17,505 bases of DNA from CAYQDR01 sp964416315 (lineage in GTDB: Bacteria > Methylomirabilota > Methylomirabilia > Rokubacteriales > DASRDR01), in the NCBI GenBank assembly GCA_964416315.1, contig CAYQDR010000103.1, positions 1-17,505 on the forward strand. Reading direction: 5' to 3'. The notes beneath the pieces were generated by a model, which saw only the letters and a list, made by a program, of their open reading frames with translations, had not been told where the DNA came from and searched no databases. The translations under genes and the position numbers were made by a program. Below are positions 12,233-17,505 of this stretch, piece by piece. Numbering within the stretch: position 1 is the first letter of the stretch; every line of letters begins with the position of its first letter.

Positions 12233-14278
12233 ATGTACCGGATCGGGGTCGACGTCGGCGGCACCTTCACGGACCTGGTCGCCGTGGACGACGCCGGGCG
12301 CGTCACGCTCGCGAAGTCGGTCTCGACGCCCGCCGATTCCTCGATCGGCGTCATGGACGGGCTCGACCTCCTGGCGGCGGCGCTCGGCCTGGACCGGGCG
12401 GCGCTCCTCCACGAGACCGAGCGGATCGTCCACGGGACCACGGTCGCGACCAACGCCCTCCTCGAACGGAAAGGGGCGCGCGTCGGGCTCCTCACGACCG
12501 AGGGGCACCGCGACGTGATCGAGATGCGGGAAGGGCTCAAGGACGACCGGTACAACCTGCGCATGGCCGCACCCGAGCCGCTCGTCCCGCGCGCCCGCCG
12601 GTTCGGGGTCCGGGAGCGGCTCCGTCCCGACGGCCGCGTCGCCGTCCGGCTCGACCGTCGCTCGCTCGCGGCGGCGATCGCCCGGCTCCGGCGCGAGCGG
12701 GTCGAGGCCGTCGCGGTGTGCTACCTCCACGCCTACCGCGATGGCCACCACGAGGCCGCGACGGGCGCGGCGCTCCGGCGGGCGCTCCCGGACGCGTACG
12801 TGTCGCTCTCCTCGGAGGTGCTGCCCCAGATCAAAGAGTACGAGCGGGTCTGCACGACCGTCGTCAACGCCTACGTCGGGCCCGCGCTCTCGCGCTACCT
12901 CGCGCGGCTCGCGGAGCGCCTCCGCGCCGCGGGGTATCGGGGCTCGGTCCTCATCATGCAGTCGCACGGCGGCGTGGCCCCGATCGCCGACGCCGTGCGC
13001 CTGGCCGCGGGCGCGGTCCTCTCGGGGCCGGCGGGCGGGGTCGCCGGCGGACGGTACTCCGCGCGGCTCCTCGGGGAGGGGAACCTGATCCCCTTCGACA
13101 TGGGCGGGACCTCCACCGACATCTCGCTGATCGAGGGAGGCGCGGCGCACCTCTCCGTGGATCGGACCGTGGCCGGCCACAAGGTCGCGCTCCCGAGCCT
13201 CGACATCGTGAGCCTCGGCGCGGGCGGAGGCTCGATCGCGCGCGTGGACGCGGCCGGGATCCTCGACGTCGGCCCGGAGAGCGCGGGGGCCGACCCGGGC
13301 CCCGCGTGCTACGGCAAGGGCGGCACGGCCCCCACGGTCACCGACGCGAACCTGGTCCTCGGCTGCCTCGACCCCGCGAACTTCCTCGGGGGGCGCGCGC
13401 GCCTCGACGTGGGCGCGGCCGAGCGCGTGGTGGACCAGATCGCGCGCCGGCTCGGGACCGACCGCCTGACGGCCGCGGACGGGATCCACCGCGTCGTCAA
13501 CACGCGGATGGCGGAAGGGATCCGCCTGGTCTCGGTCCGCCGCGGCGTGGACCCGCGCCGGTTCGCCGTCCTCGCCTTCGGCGGGGCGGCGGGCCTCCAC
13601 ATCACGGACGTCGCGCGGCGGCTCGAGATCGGGCGGGTCGTCGTCCCGCGGGTGGCGGCCGTGCTCTCGGCGTGGGGGATGCTGGCGACCGACCTCCGCT
13701 ACGAGGCCGTGCGGACCCACGTCGGGGACGCCCGGCGCGTCGGGGCGGCGGACCTCCGGCGGGTCTTCGCGGAGATGGAGGCCGAGGGGCGCCGGCGGCT
13801 CGCCGAGGCCTTCGCGGGGCCCGTGCGGATCTCCCGGGCGGTGGACATGCGCTACGGCGAGCAGATCTTCGAGGTCGGCGTCTCGCTCGACGGGGTGGAC
13901 CTCGACGCCCCCGACCTGATGAAGGAGGTCGTCGAGCGCTTCCACCGGCGCCACGAGGAGCTCTACACCTACGCGGCGCCGGACCAGGAGGTCGTGCTCG
14001 TGAACGCGCGCCTCGCGGTCGTCGGCGAGCTCCCGGCGCTTCCGGAGGAGCTCGCGCTCCCGGCGCGCGCGCCGGTTCCCCCGCACGCCCGGCGGCGCGT
14101 CTTCCTCGGGGGGTGGGCCGAGGCGCCGATCTTCGACCTCGACGCCGTCGCCCCGGGCCAGGCGGTGGACGGCCCGGCGATCTTCGAGGCCGCGACGACG
14201 ACGGTGCTGCTCCGGCCCGGCGAGCGCGCGGTGGTGACGCCGCTCGGCTGGCTGGACATCCGCGTCGGCGTGGCGTGA
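12233..14278 (+). CDS. Hydantoinase A / oxoprolinase family subunit
   Basis: This 681-residue partner of the B subunit belongs to the ASKHA ATPase superfamily. Phosphate-binding motifs are DVGGTFTD (7-14), HGTTVATNALLER (67-79) and FDMGGTSTD (288-296). ADPGPACYGKGG follows, and the long C-terminal region carries FGGAAGLHI. ATP would phosphorylate the cyclic amide before ring opening. Length fits the family. The start ATG follows the upstream TGA by 3 nt, and the repeat-derived GGGGGAGG 9 nt upstream is the only good ribosome binding site. Gene order B then A is the reverse of the most common one. The substrate is not predictable, since related subunits also occur in acetone and acetophenone carboxylases. 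No amidohydrolase or racemase gene adjoins it. Confidence 0.95.
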   Translation: MYRIGVDVGGTFTDLVAVDDAGRVTLAKSVSTPADSSIGVMDGLDLLAAALGLDRAALLHETERIVHGTTVATNALLERKGARVGLLTTEGHRDVIEMREGLKDDRYNLRMAAPEPLVPRARRFGVRERLRPDGRVAVRLDRRSLAAAIARLRRERVEAVAVCYLHAYRDGHHEAATGAALRRALPDAYVSLSSEVLPQIKEYERVCTTVVNAYVGPALSRYLARLAERLRAAGYRGSVLIMQSHGGVAPIADAVRLAAGAVLSGPAGGVAGGRYSARLLGEGNLIPFDMGGTSTDISLIEGGAAHLSVDRTVAGHKVALPSLDIVSLGAGGGSIARVDAAGILDVGPESAGADPGPACYGKGGTAPTVTDANLVLGCLDPANFLGGRARLDVGAAERVVDQIARRLGTDRLTAADGIHRVVNTRMAEGIRLVSVRRGVDPRRFAVLAFGGAAGLHITDVARRLEIGRVVVPRVAAVLSAWGMLATDLRYEAVRTHVGDARRVGAADLRRVFAEMEAEGRRRLAEAFAGPVRISRAVDMRYGEQIFEVGVSLDGVDLDAPDLMKEVVERFHRRHEELYTYAAPDQEVVLVNARLAVVGELPALPEELALPARAPVPPHARRRVFLGGWAEAPIFDLDAVAPGQAVDGPAIFEAATTTVLLRPGERAVVTPLGWLDIRVGVA

Positions 14279-14318
14279 AGCCGCTCAGCCCCCTCTCCTG
14301 ACGTCGCCCCGAGGTTCT

Positions 14319-14347
14319 TTGACGTTCACGTCCGTCCGGACTAGAGT
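14319..14347 (+). promoter_or_regulatory. Predicted promoter of the MNT/HEPN pair
   Basis: TTGACG (14319-14324) and TAGAGT (14342-14347) are 17 nt apart. The -10 box ends 6 nt before GTG 14354, predicting a leaderless mRNA. It has the same -35 sequence, spacer and start distance as the RHH/RelE promoter. Confidence 0.6.
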
Positions 14348-14353
14348 GACGCT

Positions 14354-14704
14354 GTGGCTCGCACACGCGTTCGTTGGAGCGAAGGGAACGAACGGCGCGC
14401 GCGGCTCGAGGGGGAGCTTCGGCGCATCCTCCCCGAGCTCCCGCGCCTCGGGGTGACCAAGGCGATTCTCTTCGGCTCCCTGGCGTCCGGGAACGTCGGG
14501 CCGACGAGCGACCTCGACCTCATCCTGGTCGCTCGGTCCGACGAGCGGTTCACCCGCCGACTGGAACGGTTCTACCGTGCGCTCAACCCGTCCATTGCCC
14601 TTGATCTGTTCGTCTATACGCCGGAGGAATTCAGGGCGATGGCCGAAGGCAGTCCTTTCGTCCGCGCGGCAATCGGACGCGGCAAGGTCGTGTATGAGGC
14701 CTGA
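14354..14704 (+). CDS. MNT-type nucleotidyltransferase (antitoxin of a HEPN/MNT pair)
   Basis: This 116-residue minimal nucleotidyltransferase has the signature GSLASGNVGPTSDLDLI (about 47-63), that is G-S followed by D-x-D. A third aspartate lies in ALDLFVYTPEEF. In HEPN/MNT modules this enzyme counteracts the HEPN protein, in studied cases by attaching AMP groups to it. The GTG start follows the -10 box by 6 nt and there is no ribosome binding site. Its last 11 nt overlap the HEPN gene, so the two are translated together. The family call is firm; the antitoxin role follows from the pairing. Confidence 0.9.
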   Translation: MARTRVRWSEGNERRARLEGELRRILPELPRLGVTKAILFGSLASGNVGPTSDLDLILVARSDERFTRRLERFYRALNPSIALDLFVYTPEEFRAMAEGSPFVRAAIGRGKVVYEA

Positions 14705-15107
14705 TCCGAAGGCAGAAGGGTTCCGCTGGCTCAGGCAGGCGGAGCACGACCTGAGCGACGCCGAGTACAGCTTGGCCGGGAGTCGCTACAACCTCGCATG
14801 TTTTCTCTGCCAGCAGGCGGCTGAGAAGGCCTTGAAGGGCTTTCTCTATGCCCGGGGAGCCGAACAGGTGCTCGGTCACTCGGTGGCAGACCTGGCCGGG
14901 GAATGCGTAAGGCTGGATGGCGAGTTCGGGGCCCTGAAGCCGCAGGCCGCCCCGCTCGACCACTATTACGTTCCGACCCGGTATCCCAACAGCCTCCCCG
15001 GGGGGATCCCCGCCGAGGCGTTCGATGAGATCGACGCCCGCCGCGCCTTGGAGCTCGCCGGGCGCGTGATCGGGCTCGTGAAGGCGAAGCTTTCCGAGGA
15101 ACGCTAA
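14694..15107 (+). CDS. HEPN-domain protein (toxin of a HEPN/MNT pair)
   Basis: This 137-residue protein is an all-helical HEPN domain. WLRQAEHDLSDAEYSLAGSRYNLACFLCQQAAEKALKGFLYARG (residues about 9-52) is the typical first half, and the H/L motif GHSVADLAGEC follows. YYVPTRYPNSLPGG carries the TRYP motif common in this subfamily. HEPN proteins are often RNases. The classical R-x4-6-H catalytic motif is not clear here, so nuclease activity is uncertain. I chose ATG 14694, inside the end of the MNT gene, because homology begins there. A frame extending up to 14577 is a shadow of the MNT gene. A diverged CT-rich repeat follows the stop. Confidence 0.88.
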   Translation: MRPDPKAEGFRWLRQAEHDLSDAEYSLAGSRYNLACFLCQQAAEKALKGFLYARGAEQVLGHSVADLAGECVRLDGEFGALKPQAAPLDHYYVPTRYPNSLPGGIPAEAFDEIDARRALELAGRVIGLVKAKLSEER

Positions 15108-15114
15108 CCGGAAT

Positions 15115-15183
15115 CCCCCTCTCCTCCCTCGGGAGGGTCAGACCGGGGGCCCCTGACGACCGGTGACCCCAGCGGGGGAGGGG
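15115..15183 (+). repeat. Diverged CT-rich repeat type C, copy 4
   Basis: It begins 7 nt after the HEPN stop with CCCCCTCTCC (15115-15124) and ends with GGGGGAGGGG (15174-15183). A small perfect hairpin, CCTCCC-TC-GGGAGG, lies at 15123-15136. Internal sequence differs from copies 1-3, but position after a stop codon and polarity (pyrimidine arm first, purine arm last) are the same. There is no T-tract. Confidence 0.5.
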
Positions 15184-15261
15184 TCTCGGGACGCGGCCTC
15201 GAGCCCGCCTGCTCTGGGGTAGCATTGAGAGGGGTTTCGCAAGAGCATGAGGAGAGTGGCG

Positions 15262-15447
15262 ATGGCGCTTCAGCTCGTCAGACGCCGGTTCACGGTGGAT
15301 GAGTACCACCGGATGGGCCAGGCCGGGATCTTCGGCGACGATGATCGTGTGGAGTTGATCGACGGGGAGATCGTGGAAATGACCCCCATCGGGAGTCGGC
15401 ACGCCGCGTGTGTCGCGGCGGCAGACGTCCTGGGCCCCGGGAGCTGA
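15262..15447 (+). pseudogene. Uma2-family (DUF820) protein, N-terminal fragment
   Basis: From ATG 15262, preceded by GAGGAGAG, the frame reads RRRFTVDEYHRMGQAGIFGDDDRVELIDGEIVEMTPIGSRHAACV, the characteristic N-terminus of Uma2-type restriction-endonuclease-like proteins. These are normally about 180-200 residues long. The similarity ends near residue 50, and after ADVLGPGS a stop occurs at 15445-15447, so the nuclease core is missing. The aminotransferase gene starts 31 nt later. This looks like a deletion that removed most of the gene up to the next one. The short peptide may still be made but should be inactive. Confidence 0.75.
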
Positions 15448-15478
15448 GTCCCGAGTGCCGGACCCGCGGGAGGCAGCG

Positions 15479-16804
15479 GTGACCAAACAGTTCCGCGAGC
15501 CGGACTCGGCCTCCGCGCGGCTCTTCGCGCGGGCGAGCCGCGTGATCCCCGGCGGGACCTCGAAGGCGAACATGCCCGTCCGCCCGCACCCGTGCTACCT
15601 CGCCTCGGGGAAGGGGTGCCGGGTCACGGACGTGGACGGGGTCGAGCGCCTCGACGCGATCGGCAACTTCACGGCGCTGATCCACGGCCACGCGTTCCCG
15701 CCCGTGGTCGAGGCCGTGAGCCGCCAGCTCGCTCGGGGGACCGCGTTCTCGGGCTCGACCCCGGAGGAGGTGGCGCTCGCCGAGCTGCTGGTCGGCCGCG
15801 TCCCCGCCCTCGAGCGCGTGCGCTTCGGGAACTCCGGCACGGAGGCCGTCATGATGGCGATCAAGGCCGCGCGGGCTTTCACGGGCCGCGACCGGATCGC
15901 CAAGTTCGAGGGCGCCTACCACGGCTACTACGACGACGTCCAGGTGAGCTTCAACTCCCGCCCGCCCGACTGGGGGCCCGACGAGGCCCCGGCGAGCCTG
16001 CCCTCCTCCGGCGGCATCCCGAAGCACCGCGTCCTCGAGACGCTCGTCCTCCCCTGGAACGACCGCGATGCGACCGAGCGACTGATCGAGGCTCACGGCC
16101 CCGAGCTCGCCGCGCTGCTCGTGGACCCCCTGTCGAACCGGATGGGGTTCATCCCGCCCGCCCCCGGCTTCCTCGCCTTCCTCCGCCAGCTCACCCGCGC
16201 CCGCGGGATCCTCCTCATCTTCGACGAGGTGATCAGCTTCCGCGTGGGCTACACCGGGGCGTCGGGGCGCTACGGCGGCGAGCCGGACCTCGTCGCCTTC
16301 GGCAAGATCATCGGCGGCGGCTTCCCGATCGGCGCGACCGGCGGCCGGGCCGAGGTCATGGAGGTGTTCGACCCCGGGACGCGCGGGGCGCGGATCGCCT
16401 CGGGCGGCACCTTCAGCGCGAACCCCGTCAGCATGGTGGCGGGCCTCGCGGCCATGGCGGCCCTCGATCCGGCCGCGTTCGACCGGCTCGAGGCGTTCGG
16501 CGCCCGCCTGCGCGCGCGGCTCGGCGAGGTCTTCCGCGCCCGCCGCGTCCCCGGCCAGGTGACGGGCGACGGCTCGCTCTTCCGGCTGCTCCTCACCGAC
16601 CGGCCGCTCCGGAGCTACCGCGACGCCGTGGACCCGGCCGCCGAGGCGCGGATGGAGCGGCTCTACCACCACCTCCTCGACGCCGGGGTCTTCCTCCACA
16701 CGAACGGCCTCGGCTGCCTCTCGACCCCCATGACCGAGCGCGAGGTCGAGGAGCTGGCCGTCGCCCTCGACCGCGCCCTCGCCGCCCTCGCCCGCGAGGC
16801 CTGA
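15479..16804 (+). CDS. Class III aminotransferase, glutamate-1-semialdehyde aminomutase type
   Basis: This 441-residue PLP enzyme is of the HemL-like group. SRVIPGGTSKANMP (20-33) is the family start. FGNSGTEAVMMAIKAARA (117-133) binds phosphate. FEGAYHGYYD (143-152), LIFDEVISFR (246-255, with D249 contacting the PLP nitrogen) and VAFGKIIGGGFPIGA (272-286, with K276 as Schiff-base lysine) follow, then GGTFSANP (309-316). I chose GTG 15479 because GGGAGG lies 5 nt upstream. The frame stays open to 15410 but overlaps the Uma2 fragment. True HemL works in tetrapyrrole synthesis. Here there are no other heme genes, and many such proteins are general transaminases of amino acid catabolism, so hemL should not be assumed. 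Confidence 0.9.
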   Translation: MTKQFREPDSASARLFARASRVIPGGTSKANMPVRPHPCYLASGKGCRVTDVDGVERLDAIGNFTALIHGHAFPPVVEAVSRQLARGTAFSGSTPEEVALAELLVGRVPALERVRFGNSGTEAVMMAIKAARAFTGRDRIAKFEGAYHGYYDDVQVSFNSRPPDWGPDEAPASLPSSGGIPKHRVLETLVLPWNDRDATERLIEAHGPELAALLVDPLSNRMGFIPPAPGFLAFLRQLTRARGILLIFDEVISFRVGYTGASGRYGGEPDLVAFGKIIGGGFPIGATGGRAEVMEVFDPGTRGARIASGGTFSANPVSMVAGLAAMAALDPAAFDRLEAFGARLRARLGEVFRARRVPGQVTGDGSLFRLLLTDRPLRSYRDAVDPAAEARMERLYHHLLDAGVFLHTNGLGCLSTPMTEREVEELAVALDRALAALAREA

Positions 16805-16830
16805 GCGGCCGCGCCGCGGGCCCACCGTCC

Positions 16831-16859
16831 TTGACGCTGCCCAGCCGGCCGCCTAGGAT
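16831..16859 (+). promoter_or_regulatory. Predicted promoter of the retropepsin-like gene
   Basis: TTGACG (16831-16836) and TAGGAT (16854-16859) are 17 nt apart, and ATG 16866 follows the -10 box by 6 nt. No ribosome binding site is present, so this is again a predicted leaderless gene. Confidence 0.55.
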
Positions 16860-16865
16860 GCGGCC

Positions 16866-17243
16866 ATGGGCTTGGTTCCCAAGCGGATTCGCATTCGCGG
16901 GGACCGGGGTGCCGCCGTCGTCCAGGCCTTGTTCGACACGGGCGCGTCCAAGTCGCTCATCCGCCGCGACGTCGCGGTGAAGGTCGCTCGGCCCCTGCGG
17001 GCGCGCACGCCGTGGACATTCCTGCTCGGCGATGGCCGGGGGAAGCTCAAGACCAACGAGATGGTCGGGCTGCTCTTCGAGCTGAAGGGCGTCTCGATCC
17101 TCCACCAGTTCATCGTCGCCCGCCACCTCTCGGAGGAGGTGATCATCGGGACCGACCTCATGCAGTTCTGGAAGATCCGCCCCGCTCCCGTCCGCGAGGA
17201 CGTCCTCATCGACAAGAAGCTCATCCAGCTCAAGCTCGTCTAG
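16866..17243 (+). CDS. Retropepsin-like (clan AA) aspartic protease domain protein
   Basis: This 125-residue protein is a single retroviral-protease-like domain. VVQALFDTGASKSLIRRDVA (18-37) carries the catalytic motif with D24. EVIIGTDLMQFWKI (91-104) is the hydrophobic-glycine segment that closes the active site. Such domains need to dimerise, since each gives one aspartate. There is no signal peptide or membrane segment, so it is cytoplasmic. Stand-alone bacterial proteins of this kind are mostly uncharacterised; I know no firm substrate. It stands alone with its own promoter and probably a leaderless mRNA. The stop is TAG at 17241-17243. Confidence 0.75.
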   Translation: MGLVPKRIRIRGDRGAAVVQALFDTGASKSLIRRDVAVKVARPLRARTPWTFLLGDGRGKLKTNEMVGLLFELKGVSILHQFIVARHLSEEVIIGTDLMQFWKIRPAPVREDVLIDKKLIQLKLV

Positions 17244-17364
17244 AGTGCAGATCCAAGTTCTTCCGGCGAAACGCCGCGGGTCCTGTCGCCGGTTCGCCCC
17301 GGACGCGCCTCGGCTGCGTCACCCGTTCGCGCCCTGCCGCGAGTCGCGGCCTCGCGCCAGGAAC

Positions 17365-17384
17365 GCGAAGGGGTCCCCCTTCGC
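17365..17384. repeat. Perfect palindrome downstream of the retropepsin-like gene
   Basis: GCGAAGGGG (17365-17373) and CCCCTTCGC (17376-17384) are perfect complements separated by TC. It lies in the 235-bp gap 17244-17478, where I see no convincing gene. It could be a protein binding site or a transcript end hairpin, but no T-tract follows. Confidence 0.4.
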
Positions 17385-17478
17385 CTCGGCGCGGGGGTCC
17401 TCACCGGCGCCACCCGCGGCCGCTCTTCGCCAAAGCTTGTTGGAACGGCACTAGAGTCCTTGAAGGACCGGACTTGTC

Positions 17479-17505
17479 GTGGATGAGTCAAGTTTCATGC
17501 GGCGA
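17479..17505 (+). CDS. Possible start of a gene cut by the window edge
   Basis: GTG 17479 opens a frame reading MDESSFMRR up to the last base. This resembles the N-terminus of RibD-type or other nucleoside deaminases, but nine residues cannot establish a family. A TAGAGT hexamer at 17452-17457 could be a -10 box; I could not find a good -35 partner at 16-18 nt. AAGGA at 17463-17467 is 11 nt from the GTG. Confidence 0.3.

Noticed and set aside
10202..14086. A 1294-codon open frame on the minus strand opposite the hydantoinase genes
   Set aside because: Its product is arginine- and valine-rich low-complexity sequence with no motif, while the plus strand encodes two full-length recognised proteins. 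Such long antisense frames are expected at this GC content.
17245..17454. A 69-codon frame after the retropepsin-like gene
   Set aside because: It has no ribosome binding site with homologous content, contains a perfect palindrome, and its composition looks random.

Overview
This is a GC-rich, gene-dense stretch of bacterial chromosome with many GTG starts. The gene content is typical of soil or subsurface heterotrophs: class III CoA-transferases, paired acyl-CoA dehydrogenases and ATP-dependent hydantoinase subunits. By style it resembles Rokubacteria/Methylomirabilota or related lineages, but that is an impression from gene content and composition, not a phylogenetic result. No phage, insertion sequence, CRISPR array or replication origin is visible.

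Layout. Positions 1-2190 are a patchwork. It holds one copy of a palindromic repeat, a small lipoprotein gene, two convergent gene fragments fused at about 605 (acetyltransferase on +, membrane protein or methyltransferase on -), a VapBC-type toxin-antitoxin pair, tRNA-Phe(GAA) and a methyltransferase remnant. Positions 2192-9642 are a minus-strand cluster. In transcription order it encodes a thiolase-fold protein without the thiolase cysteines, an S9 prolyl-oligopeptidase-type peptidase, a DUF35 zinc-ribbon/OB protein, two adjacent acyl-CoA dehydrogenases and a CaiB-type CoA-transferase. Positions 9762-10236 hold a divergent RHH/RelE toxin-antitoxin pair. Positions 10400-14278 are a plus-strand hydantoinase operon in B-then-A order. 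Positions 14354-15107 hold a MNT/HEPN pair, followed by a Uma2 fragment, a class III aminotransferase of the glutamate-1-semialdehyde aminomutase type (15479-16804), a stand-alone retropepsin-like protein (16866-17243), and the first codons of another gene at the right edge.

How the genes may work together. The minus-strand cluster resembles a reduced version of the mycobacterial igr side-chain degradation operon (two-subunit acyl-CoA dehydrogenase, DUF35 protein, Ltp2 aldolase). Here it has a CoA-transferase for activation, a peptidase lodged between the two proteins expected to be partners, and no visible hydratase. The substrate cannot be read from sequence.

The most unusual features are not genes. 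(1) A CT-rich palindromic repeat sits just after or across the ends of four genes with the same polarity relative to transcription. In two cases it is translated as the C-terminal tail of the upstream protein, and its purine arm falls where the next gene's Shine-Dalgarno sequence should be. (2) A different 51-bp palindromic repeat is inserted in frame inside the S9 peptidase. (3) Several promoters have a 17-nt spacer and lie 6-10 nt from the start codon, which predicts leaderless mRNAs, including for both plus-strand toxin-antitoxin modules.
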